Below are positions 57,247-64,000 of a DNA stretch of 64,000 bases, piece after piece. A program made the position numbers and the translations under genes. Each line of letters starts with the position of its first letter. The first letter of the stretch is position 1. The notes under the pieces are model-generated. The model had not been told where the DNA came from, searched no databases, and worked only from the letters and a program-made list of their open reading frames with translations. Source of the DNA: Aestuariispira insulae (GTDB lineage: Bacteria > Pseudomonadota > Alphaproteobacteria > UBA8366 > Aestuariispiraceae); contig NZ_QRDW01000011.1 in assembly GCF_003385955.1 (NCBI RefSeq), positions 1 to 64,000 of the forward strand. The letters are read 5' to 3'.

Positions 57247-57911
57247 TGACAGATGGTCTGAAAGACACGGTCCGTGTTGCTCTGGCTGTCACCATGGCGG
57301 CAGTTGTCGGAGTGGTCTTGTATTTTGCCACACAACTGCATGAGTGGGTTGTGATTGCTGCGGCGTTGGCGGCTTTTGTCGTTATGATTCTGGTTGTGCC
57401 GAAACAACGGGAAGATCATGAAGTTATGATCGCCCCTGGGGTCAGTCTGGCGGATCAGAAAAAGGTGACCGGTGAAGGGGGGCATATCCTGGGCAGGGTG
57501 CGTGATGCGCATGATGCCATACCGGTCGCGGATGAAGCGCATCTGCGCGTGGCCGGGATCATGGATGTGCTGGTATCCATCTACCGGCATTTCAATGAAG
57601 ACCCTGCCGAGATCCTTACAACAGCCCGGTTCCGCGAACAGCATGTGAATAAGGCGGTGGAACTGGTCGAGGTTTATTCCAGGCTGGTGACCGACCCCTT
57701 ATTGGATGAGAGCGGGCGCGCCTATATCGATCGCTGCCGGGAACGGTTTGCGGGGATTGAGGCCGCCTTCGCTGCGCAGTATAACGCCATGCTGCGCCAT
57801 GATGTATCGGCCCTGGAACAGGCCGGCCGCAATCTGGAAACGTCGCTGCGGTTAGAGCATGGATTGGAAAAAGTCGCGGCCAAGGCGCTGCGCAAGGAGG
57901 CTGTATCATGA
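57246..57911 (+). CDS. XpaC-like membrane protein
   Basis: A 221-residue protein with two N-terminal membrane helices (residues about 10-28 and 34-50), and a helical cytoplasmic part with VADEAHLRVAGIMDVLVSIYRHF and a late DRCRERFAGIEAAF. This is the outline of the XpaC (5-bromo-4-chloroindolyl phosphate hydrolysis) family. In Bacillus subtilis xpaC is next to yaaN, a TelA relative; a TelA gene follows here two genes later. It overlaps the lipoprotein gene as TGATG. The activity is unknown. Confidence 0.72.
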   Translation: MTDGLKDTVRVALAVTMAAVVGVVLYFATQLHEWVVIAAALAAFVVMILVVPKQREDHEVMIAPGVSLADQKKVTGEGGHILGRVRDAHDAIPVADEAHLRVAGIMDVLVSIYRHFNEDPAEILTTARFREQHVNKAVELVEVYSRLVTDPLLDESGRAYIDRCRERFAGIEAAFAAQYNAMLRHDVSALEQAGRNLETSLRLEHGLEKVAAKALRKEAVS

Positions 57912-59002
57912 AGAATATTGTTATCGGCGTGGTTGCTCTGCTGGTCATTGTTGGCGGCGTGATTGCGGTGGATCGAATGGGGGGCGATATTCTCAAGCGG
58001 GCCGACCGTCCGGATGATGTCACCATCACGGCGCTGGTCGGTGGGGAAAAAATCGAATTTCTCCGCAATGAAGGGATCCTGAAGATCCTCGATCAGCGGT
58101 ATGGCATCACTCTGGATGCGCGGAAGGCCGGTTCCATTGCCATGGTGACGGACAAGCCCGCGGGGGATATCGACGCGCTCTGGCCATCCAACGAAGTGGC
58201 GGCGGAAATATACAATAACCGGCATGGCAAGCCTGTGGCGGACGAGCTGATCTTCAACTCTCCGATCGTGATGTATACCTGGAAGCCGATTGCTGAAGCG
58301 TTGATCCAGCAGGGCATTGTCGAGAAACAGGACAATGTCTTTTACGTGGTGGATACCCAGGCCATGATCCAATTGGTTCTGGCAAAAAAAGACTGGAAGG
58401 AAATTGGCGTGAAGGCCCTATGGGGTAAGGTTGCCGTTCAATCCACCAATCCTGCCAAGTCCAATTCCGGCAATATGTTTTCCGGCCTTATTGCCAATAT
58501 GCTGTCGGGCGGGCGTGTGGCCGGTCTGCAGGATGTGGCAACACATGGACCCACGATCCAATCGTTCTTCAAGTCTCTCGGCCATATGGAGCATTCTTCG
58601 GGGGATATTTTCCGGAAATACCTGGATACCGGGATTGGTGCCAAACCGATCATCGTTGGTTATGAAAACCAGCTCGTGGAGTTTTTCATCGCCAATGAGC
58701 GCTATCGGGATCTGATCCGGAAGGAGGTCATCACCCTCTATCCGCAACCGACCATTTGGGCTTCACATCCGGTGATTGCGCTGAATACCAAGGGTAAGAG
58801 GCTGATTGAAGCGCTGTCAGACGAAGAGATCCAGGAAATTGCCTGGCGCGAACATGGTTTCCGCTCGGGTTTGAAGGACCGCCTGACCGATACCAGTGCC
58901 GTTGAAATTGAAGGCCTACCGAAAACCATCACCAGCGTGATGCCGATGCCTGGCGCCGAAGCCATGGAAAAAATAATCAAGCTGATCGATCCGGATGCCT
59001 GA
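57908..59002 (+). CDS. Membrane-anchored solute-binding protein
   Basis: A 364-residue protein with an N-terminal anchor (IVIGVVALLVIVGGVIAV) and no cleavage site or lipobox. Its outer part resembles extracellular solute-binding proteins: DVTITALVGGEKIEFL, DALWPSNEVAAEIYN and TNPAKSNSGNMFSGLIANML, the latter similar to a motif in the lipoprotein at 55645 (TSATQSNSGAMAYF). So two related binding proteins lie in one operon, without ABC partners. ATGA overlap with the XpaC-like gene. The ligand is unknown. Confidence 0.75.
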   Translation: MKNIVIGVVALLVIVGGVIAVDRMGGDILKRADRPDDVTITALVGGEKIEFLRNEGILKILDQRYGITLDARKAGSIAMVTDKPAGDIDALWPSNEVAAEIYNNRHGKPVADELIFNSPIVMYTWKPIAEALIQQGIVEKQDNVFYVVDTQAMIQLVLAKKDWKEIGVKALWGKVAVQSTNPAKSNSGNMFSGLIANMLSGGRVAGLQDVATHGPTIQSFFKSLGHMEHSSGDIFRKYLDTGIGAKPIIVGYENQLVEFFIANERYRDLIRKEVITLYPQPTIWASHPVIALNTKGKRLIEALSDEEIQEIAWREHGFRSGLKDRLTDTSAVEIEGLPKTITSVMPMPGAEAMEKIIKLIDPDA

Positions 59003-59034
59003 GGGTGTGCGGCTCAATATGAAGGGGAAGAGGG

Positions 59035-60177
59035 ATGAGTGAGACTGCAATAAAAGGCGCAACCGATCTTGTGCCGGTGATGATGCCGGCGGAAGCGGTG
59101 ATTTTTGAAGAAACGGAATTTTCAGAGGACGGTTGGAAACGGGTCCGGGACCTGGCCGAGATGGTAGACGCAACAGACTCAAACCTGTTGCTGACCTATG
59201 GGGCAAAACCGCAGCGCGAGGTTTCCGCTGTTTTTGACAGTCTGCTTCGAACGGTCCGCACAGAGGATGCAGGGGTTGGCGGTGATCTGGTGATTGCCCT
59301 GTCGCGCGGCATGGAAGAAGCCAAAATTAGGGAAATGCGAGCCGAGTTGGATCATGGCGGTTCGAGCTTTGCCTATTTCCTGAACCAGATCCCGCTGATC
59401 GGGCCGTGGATTGCCCGTCAGATATCCGCCTTTCTCTATTTCAAACATCGCAAGGATTTCATCATCAAGCATTTTGATGAAATGGAACGGCAGATTGCGG
59501 TCAAGAAGGATGAGTTGCTGGCGGCCAATACCCAACTGGATATGAATTACGAGGCGACGGAAAAGAACCTCCAGGATCTGAAGGTCTATATTGCCGCCGG
59601 TGAACAGGCCGGATTGCGCCTGGTGGCGGAATCGAAAATCCGCTTGGAACAGGCTCAGGCATCGAAGGATCCGGTGGTGGTCAATCAGTATCGGGACTTT
59701 CGCGGCAACGTGGAGTCTTTCCTGACCAGGATTGTTCGCCTGCATACGGCCTATGCCAATGCGGCCCAGAATTTGCCGCAGATCCGCCAGATCCAGGAAA
59801 CCACCAAGATCGCCCTGGCGGACATTGTCGATACCCTGCTGGTGGATATCCCGCAGATGAAACAGGCAATCTTACAGTTGACCGCGCTGAGAACCATCAA
59901 GGATGCCAGGGTTGGCGCGGAAAAGCGTCGCGAGATCAGTCGTGAATTGCGGGAAATCACGGCCAATGCCGCCAACGACAGTTATCTGGAAGCCAAGGCC
60001 AGCCAGGGCCAGTTTGAAACCGAACTGGTGCTGCTGGAAACCATGGCGGCCAAATTGAAAGAAACCGAACAACAGGCCCGCCAGATCGAAAGCCAGAATG
60101 CTGCGGCACGTGAGGACGCCCATAAGCGTTTGCAGACCGTGACGCAGGAATTGGCTGAAATCCAAACTACGGTCTGA
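59035..60177 (+). CDS. TelA-family protein
   Basis: A 380-residue helical protein of the TelA (toxic anion resistance, tellurite) family. Typical are SSFAYFLNQIPLIGPWIARQISAFLYFKHRKDF in outline, a long coiled region from about 140, and QNLPQIRQIQETTKIALADIVDTLLVDIPQMK. Homologues are linked to tellurite and cell-envelope stress tolerance, but the mechanism is unclear. Last gene of the vWA-lipoprotein operon, 32 bp after the previous stop. Confidence 0.87.
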   Translation: MSETAIKGATDLVPVMMPAEAVIFEETEFSEDGWKRVRDLAEMVDATDSNLLLTYGAKPQREVSAVFDSLLRTVRTEDAGVGGDLVIALSRGMEEAKIREMRAELDHGGSSFAYFLNQIPLIGPWIARQISAFLYFKHRKDFIIKHFDEMERQIAVKKDELLAANTQLDMNYEATEKNLQDLKVYIAAGEQAGLRLVAESKIRLEQAQASKDPVVVNQYRDFRGNVESFLTRIVRLHTAYANAAQNLPQIRQIQETTKIALADIVDTLLVDIPQMKQAILQLTALRTIKDARVGAEKRREISRELREITANAANDSYLEAKASQGQFETELVLLETMAAKLKETEQQARQIESQNAAAREDAHKRLQTVTQELAEIQTTV

Positions 60178-60200
60178 ACCGGTCCGTCGAGAGTGGTATG

Positions 60201-60234
60201 ATAAGGGGCGGTTCATTTCTGAACCGCCCCTTAT
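60201..60234. terminator. Hairpin between telA and znuA
   Basis: A 14-bp perfect stem (ATAAGGGGCGGTTC, 60201-60214, and complement, 60221-60234) around a 6-base loop, without a long T-tract. It lies between convergent genes. Confidence 0.8.
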
Positions 60235-60305
60235 CTGGTCTGGAGCAATCGGTCTTTACTGGCAACATCCTTAGATATCGCCTCGTCAAATCATCTGGCC
60301 TTGTA

Positions 60306-61451
60306 TTAGCTTGACGGCGATAGGCATGCCTTCATCGAGGCGGCCATCTTTTCAATCAACTGCAGATACATATCGGCACCAGGTTGGATTGAGGCTCCCA
60401 AGGGATCAAGCGCACCGGTTTTTGCGTTCGTGCCTTCCAGAATCACCGAGACCAGTTTCGGATCGAATTGTGGTTCTGAAAACACACAGCCGGCTTTCAG
60501 AGATTTCACCTGTTTTTGGATCTCACGGATGCGTTCGGCGCCAGGGCGTACATCGGGATTAACCGTGATGGAGCCGGTGGCGTTCAGGCCAAAGCGTTTT
60601 TCAAAATATTGATAGGCGTCGTGGAACACCACAAACTCCTGGGTACGGACCGGCTCAAGCATGTGGGTTGCATCATGGATCAGTTGGTCCAGTTTTTCGC
60701 TCATCTGCTTGGCATTGGCTTCATAACGGGCGGCATTTCCCGGATCTGTGGCGACCAGGACTTCTTCTATCTCGTGAAGGAAGGCCTTGGCATTCACAGG
60801 ATCCAGCCAGAGATGTGCATCGAATTCACCATGACCGTGATCGTCATGCTCATGTTCTTCATGTTTCTCATGGGCATGTTCGTCATGCTCATGTTCTTCA
60901 TGTTTCTCATGGGCATGATCGTTATGCTCATGCTCTTCATGTTTCTCATGGGCATGCTCTTCATGCTCTTCATGTTTCTCATGGGCGTGTTCGTCATGGC
61001 CATGTTCTTCATGTTTCTCATGGGCATGTTTGTCATGCTCATGTTCTTCATGTTGCTCATGAGCATGGTCATCATGGTTATGGGCTTCAAACGCACCGCC
61101 CTCGCGGAAAGGCAGCTTGATCAGGCCGTGGCTCTCGATCAGTGCAACCGATTTTGCATTTCCGGCAATGCTGTTGATCGGCTTCTCCAGAAAGGCTTCC
61201 AATTGCGGGCCGACCCAGAAAATAATTTCTGCCTCTTGCAGGCTGGCCGCCTGGGACGGTTTCAGGCTGTAAGTATGGGGGGAGGAAGCACCTTCGATAA
61301 TCAGTTCCGGCTCTCCTACCCCATCCATCACCGCCGCGACCAGGGAATGGACCGGTTTGATGGAGGTGATCACTTTCGGTTCCGCATAAGCGGTTGTTGC
61401 GGTCAAAGCCAAACTGGTTGCCGTGATCAGCAAGCTGCGGAACGGGTTCAT
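60306..61451 (-). CDS. znuA: Zinc ABC transporter binding protein with long His repeat
   Basis: A 381-residue cluster A-I binding protein. The signal peptide ends at TTAYA/E. Metal ligands include the His of SSPHTYSLKPS and the HLWLDP motif, plus FVVFHDAYQYF. Between them, from about residue 122 to 210, lies an unusually long His-Glu-Asp loop built from 13-residue repeats (HAHEKHEE core), typical in kind but not in length for zinc-specific ZnuA. It is divergent from znuCB-zur across two Zur boxes, so zinc uptake is well supported. Confidence 0.93.
   Translation of the reverse strand: MNPFRSLLITATSLALTATTAYAEPKVITSIKPVHSLVAAVMDGVGEPELIIEGASSPHTYSLKPSQAASLQEAEIIFWVGPQLEAFLEKPINSIAGNAKSVALIESHGLIKLPFREGGAFEAHNHDDHAHEQHEEHEHDKHAHEKHEEHGHDEHAHEKHEEHEEHAHEKHEEHEHNDHAHEKHEEHEHDEHAHEKHEEHEHDDHGHGEFDAHLWLDPVNAKAFLHEIEEVLVATDPGNAARYEANAKQMSEKLDQLIHDATHMLEPVRTQEFVVFHDAYQYFEKRFGLNATGSITVNPDVRPGAERIREIQKQVKSLKAGCVFSEPQFDPKLVSVILEGTNAKTGALDPLGASIQPGADMYLQLIEKMAASMKACLSPSS
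60841..61068. repeat. 39-bp tandem repeat inside znuA
   Basis: Six units: five of 39 bp (60841, 60880, 60919, 60991 and 61030 starts) and one of 33 bp (60958-60990), and a partial copy after 61068. Each 39-bp unit encodes 13 residues of the His loop, and the 33-bp unit loses two residues in frame. Units differ by only a few bases, so the array can change length by slippage or recombination without breaking the frame. Confidence 0.9.
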
Positions 61452-61477
61452 AATTTTATCTCCAAGCGGGATGTGAT

Positions 61478-61503
61478 GTTATTATGTAACGTTATTGCGT
61501 AAC
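61478..61503. promoter_or_regulatory. Tandem Zur boxes, znuA/znuCB
   Basis: GTTAT-TAT-GTAAC (61478-61490) and GTTAT-TGC-GTAAC (61491-61503) are directly adjacent, 13 bp apart, in the divergent promoter region. A third degenerate copy may follow near 61511-61523. They share the pattern of the site at 30491-30503. Zinc-bound Zur should shut off both directions. Confidence 0.85.
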
Positions 61504-61563
61504 GGTATAACGTATGTCATAACCGCAGGCAATAATGGAAATGCATTTTCTGGAGTATCCGGG

Positions 61564-62439
61564 TTGAAGGAGTTAACCCCCCTGGTATCCCTGTCTTCGG
61601 CGGGGATCGAGCGTGCGGGCAGGTGGCTTGTGCGCAATGTCGATCTGACGGTGCGGCCGGGAGAAATCGTCACGTTGATCGGTCCGAACGGATCGGGCAA
61701 ATCCACCACGGCGAAAATGGCGTTGGGGGTTTTGCGCCCGGATGAAGGCGCTGTAGAGCGCAAATCAAAGCTGCGGGTCGGTTATGTGCCACAAAAAGTG
61801 GCGGTCGATTGGACCTTGCCGCTGACCGTTGAACGGTTCATGCATCTGACCGGGCGTATTCCAGTGGCAGAATTGGATAACGCGTTGGCTCGGACCAATA
61901 TCAGCCATCTGCGCCAAGCCGAGGTCCGGGTCTTGTCCGGTGGCGAGTTTCAGCGCGCCATGCTGGCCAGGGCGATTGCCCGCAAACCGGATCTTCTGGT
62001 GCTGGACGAGCCGGTGCAGGGAGTCGATTATTCCGGCGAGATTGCACTTTATGAGCTGATTGGCAGCATCCGGCAGGAGCTGGGTTGCGGAATCCTAATG
62101 ATTTCCCATGATTTGCATGTGGTGATGGCGGCAACGGATCAGGTGGTGTGCTTGAATGGGCATGTTTGCTGTCAGGGCGCGCCGACCACGGTGGCGGCCA
62201 GTCCGGAATATCAGCGATTGTTCGGGACCCACAGCGCCTCGGCCATCGCAGTATACGAACATCATCACGATCACACCCACCTGCCCGACGGACGGGTGCG
62301 CCACGCAGATGGCAGCATCACTGAACATTGCCATCATGAAGATGGTCATCATGATCATGACAGCGATCATCAAAAGGATCCGGAGGTGATGGCGGGGGAA
62401 GAGAAAACAGAGAAGGGGCAGGCCGGTCATGCTGGATGA
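61564..62439 (+). CDS. znuC: Zinc ABC transporter ATPase
   Basis: A 291-residue ABC ATPase. Walker A GPNGSGKSTT, the signature VLSGGEFQR, Walker B DLLVLDEP and the switch LMISHDLHV are all present. The C-terminus has a His-rich tail (YEHHHDHTH and EDGHHDHDSDH), a possible zinc sensor or buffer. I choose TTG 61564, with GGAG eight bases upstream, because an in-frame TTG at 61495 would start inside the Zur boxes. It overlaps znuB by 11 bp. Confidence 0.9.
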   Translation: MKELTPLVSLSSAGIERAGRWLVRNVDLTVRPGEIVTLIGPNGSGKSTTAKMALGVLRPDEGAVERKSKLRVGYVPQKVAVDWTLPLTVERFMHLTGRIPVAELDNALARTNISHLRQAEVRVLSGGEFQRAMLARAIARKPDLLVLDEPVQGVDYSGEIALYELIGSIRQELGCGILMISHDLHVVMAATDQVVCLNGHVCCQGAPTTVAASPEYQRLFGTHSASAIAVYEHHHDHTHLPDGRVRHADGSITEHCHHEDGHHDHDSDHQKDPEVMAGEEKTEKGQAGHAG

Positions 62440-63247
62440 TTTCTTTGTCCGTGCGCTGGTTGCCGGCGTAGGGGTGGCTGTGGTTGCCGGGCCGCTCGGC
62501 TGTTTCATTGTCTGGCGGCGGCTTGCCTATTTCGGAGATACGCTTTCCCATGCGGCGTTGCTGGGGGTGGCGATGGCGTTCCTGCTGGAAATGAATATCA
62601 CTTTGGCGGTCTTTATTGTCTCGGCTGTTGTTTCCGTGACGTTGCTGCTGTTACAGCGCCGGGCGACCTTATCCTCAGATTCGCTTTTGGGGCTTTTGGC
62701 CCATTCCTCCCTGGCGTTAGGGTTGGTGGTTCTGGCCTTCATGACCTGGGTCCGAATTGATCTGATGGGATTCCTGTTTGGTGACATTCTGGCTGTATCG
62801 AAGCCAGATATTGCGGTCATATATGGTGGTGGCGCCTTGATTCTCCTTGTGCTGGCGCTGATCTGGAACCGGCTGTTTGCCGCGACCGTCAATCGGGAGC
62901 TTGCCGAGGCGGAAGGAATGAACCCGGACGGGGCGAATTTGGTCTTCATGCTGTTGATGGCGACTGTAATTGCCATAGCCATGAAGATCGTCGGCGTTTT
63001 GCTGATAACCGCGATGCTGATCATTCCGGCAGCAACCGCAAGACGTTTTGCGCAAGGGCCGGAACAGATGGCCGTTCTGGCTGCGGTGATCGGGGCTTTG
63101 TCGGTGACTGGCGGGCTTTATGGTTCATTGCAATGGGATACGCCATCGGGGCCGACGATTGTGGTGGCGGCCCTGGCCCTGTTTCTGCTAAGCCTGAGCG
63201 GGGCGGCGGCAAGGATCGCCCGTTTCACAACCAAGCAGGGGGAATGA
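62429..63247 (+). CDS. znuB: Zinc ABC transporter permease
   Basis: A 272-residue integral membrane protein of the ZnuB/ABC-3 family. About seven to eight helices are visible, with VVAGPLGCFIVWRRLAYFGDTLSHAALLGVA near the start and AEAEGMNPDGANLVFMLLMATVIAIAMKIVGVLL later, matching the usual ABC-3 segments. ATG 62429 lies inside the end of znuC. It is followed 6 bp later by zur. Confidence 0.92.
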   Translation: MLDDFFVRALVAGVGVAVVAGPLGCFIVWRRLAYFGDTLSHAALLGVAMAFLLEMNITLAVFIVSAVVSVTLLLLQRRATLSSDSLLGLLAHSSLALGLVVLAFMTWVRIDLMGFLFGDILAVSKPDIAVIYGGGALILLVLALIWNRLFAATVNRELAEAEGMNPDGANLVFMLLMATVIAIAMKIVGVLLITAMLIIPAATARRFAQGPEQMAVLAAVIGALSVTGGLYGSLQWDTPSGPTIVVAALALFLLSLSGAAARIARFTTKQGE

Positions 63248-63253
63248 CTTCTC

Positions 63254-63661
63254 ATGGCCGACCATAATCATGAGCTCCCCGAAATGACCAAAAACCAGGC
63301 TTTGGTTTATGGCGCGTTGAACAGTGCGCAGGCGCCATTGAGCGCCTATACCATTCTGGATCAACTGCGTGAAGAAGGTTTTCGGGCGCCGCTGCAGGTC
63401 TATCGTGCTTTGGATAAGCTGGTGGAGTTCGGCGTGGTTCATAAGCTGGAGAGCCTGAACGCCTTTGTTGCCTGTGCCCATCCAGACTGCTACAGCCATG
63501 AGACGGTCGCTTTCACGATCTGCGAGAAATGCGGTCAGGTGGCGGAAGTTAATGATGACAAACTAGGCGGGCGCCTCGAAAAGATCGCCGCAGCCGGTGA
63601 CTTCGCTTTGAGGCGGTCTATTATTGAGCTGCGCGGCATCTGTGCCGTTTGTCGAGGCTGA
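63254..63661 (+). CDS. zur: Zinc uptake regulator, Fur family
   Basis: A 135-residue Fur-family repressor. The helix-turn-helix region reads LSAYTILDQLREEGFRAPLQVYRALDKLVEFGVVHKLE. Metal sites include the CEKCG pair with the C-terminal CAVC pair (structural zinc), and HPDCYSHE. Its position after znuCB and the three Zur boxes in the window support Zur and not Fur or Mur. In Zur the regulator usually controls the operon it belongs to, so it is autoregulated here. Confidence 0.9.
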   Translation: MADHNHELPEMTKNQALVYGALNSAQAPLSAYTILDQLREEGFRAPLQVYRALDKLVEFGVVHKLESLNAFVACAHPDCYSHETVAFTICEKCGQVAEVNDDKLGGRLEKIAAAGDFALRRSIIELRGICAVCRG

Positions 63662-63676
63662 CGGCTGGATGTTTCT

Positions 63677-64000
63677 CTAGGAGGCAAGGCGGGCAAGGGC
63701 GTTGGCCAGTAGCCTGGCACCCGCTTCAATATCCCTCCAATTCGTATCTTCGAGCGGGGAATGGCTGACGCCGTTGATGCTTGGGACAAAGATCATGCCT
63801 GATGGTGCGAGATTGGCCATGAATTGACAATCATGCCCAGCCCCGCTGGGCATGGTTAATGAGCCCAGCGACAAATGATCGGCCTCATCCGCGAGCAACC
63901 GCTGGATATCCGGGTTGCACGGGACCGGGCTCAGCCAGCTTACCTGACGGATATCTAGCTGCAAATCGTGATGGCGTGCTATGTCAGACAATCTGCCGGC
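63677..64000 (-). CDS. M20-family amidase/carbamoylase, 3' part only
   Basis: The C-terminal part of a leftward gene cut by the window end; the frame remains open past 64000. The last 107 residues read like hydantoinase/carbamoylase or allantoate amidohydrolase: MPSGAGHDCQFMA near the metal site, MIFVPSINGVSHSPLEDT, and a closing GARLLANALARL helix. The His of GAGHD is a conserved zinc ligand. The N-terminal catalytic part lies outside, so the exact substrate (N-carbamoyl amino acid or allantoate) cannot be told. Confidence 0.8.
   Translation of the reverse strand, partial: AGRLSDIARHHDLQLDIRQVSWLSPVPCNPDIQRLLADEADHLSLGSLTMPSGAGHDCQFMANLAPSGMIFVPSINGVSHSPLEDTNWRDIEAGARLLANALARLAS

Noticed and set aside
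60516-61502. Long plus-strand open frame opposite znuA, encoding a Met/Phe-rich hydrophobic repeat
   Set aside because: It is the antisense reading of the 39-bp His-repeat array, which stays open because 39 is divisible by three. No ribosome site or family supports it.
1-64000. Mobile element, prophage or CRISPR array
   Set aside because: No transposase, integrase, terminal repeats, phage structural gene or regularly spaced repeats with unique spacers were found. The only tandem array is coding (znuA).

Overview
This 64 kb window is gene-dense and has two convergent or divergent operons every few kb. It looks chromosomal, from an aerobic and probably marine or host-associated alphaproteobacterium. 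The clues are an ECF11 RpoE-ChrR pair with its usual divergent operon, a DMSP demethylation gene pair (dmdA, dmdB), a heterotetrameric sarcosine oxidase set beside a GbdR-like regulator, Zur boxes of the GTTAY-N3-GTAAC form, a TRAP transporter, and a PEP-CTERM protein. I found no rRNA, tRNA, IS element, CRISPR array or phage gene. All assignments come from reading motifs and gene order; no search was run.

Layout. (1) 1.0-10.0 kb: an aromatic-compound catabolic cluster. It holds a variant MBL-fold protein, an operon of VOC protein, FAH-family hydrolase, FAD monooxygenase and DUF2783, and a divergent operon of TRAP transporter, MarR regulator and zeta-class GST isomerase. Palindromes of the form GTTTC-N4-GAAAC precede all three units. 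(2) 10.0-20.0 kb: an orphan solute-binding protein, a small VOC protein, LysR-dmdA-dmdB, an SDR, a phytase-like secreted beta-propeller, a PEP-CTERM protein and a second orphan solute-binding protein. (3) 20.1-22.8 kb: a MerR regulator and a P1B-type Zn/Cd/Pb ATPase sharing a 19-bp-spacer promoter. (4) 22.8-36.2 kb: methylated-amine metabolism (GbdR-like regulator, soxBDAG, an MttB-superfamily methyltransferase, a dimethylglycine-dehydrogenase-like protein and a class V aminotransferase), interrupted by zevAB, which has a Zur box. (5) 36.3-44.7 kb: the singlet-oxygen-type sigma factor module rpoE-chrR with a divergent operon (COG2907 flavoprotein, DUF1365, cyclopropane-synthase-like, MFS, DUF3833) and a convergent SDR/NTF2/DUF6134 group. 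(6) 44.8-60.2 kb: a large, poorly understood phosphate-chemistry island. (7) 60.3-63.7 kb: znuA divergent from znuC-znuB-zur around tandem Zur boxes. The window ends in the 3' part of an M20-family amidase.

The most interesting region is 44.8-60.2 kb. An eight-gene, mostly overlapping operon encodes a Nudix hydrolase, a PhoU/APH-kinase fusion, a RimK-like ATP-grasp enzyme, an HprK-like kinase, a SixA-like/Nudix fusion whose catalytic histidine is replaced by Gln, an intact histidine phosphatase, a metallophosphatase and an amphi-Trp protein. The ATP-grasp, amphi-Trp and kinase trio matches the uncharacterised GAK system as I recall it from NCBI protein family names. Around it sit a CYTH protein, a ParA-CHAD pair, and a second operon of vWA/solute-binding lipoprotein, XpaC-like protein, anchored solute-binding protein and TelA. 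CYTH, CHAD, PhoU and Nudix families all act on or sense poly- or pyrophosphates, so a pyrophosphate or polyphosphate-linked modification and stress system is a reasonable inference. Both operons of the island carry upstream palindromes resembling those of the aromatic cluster.
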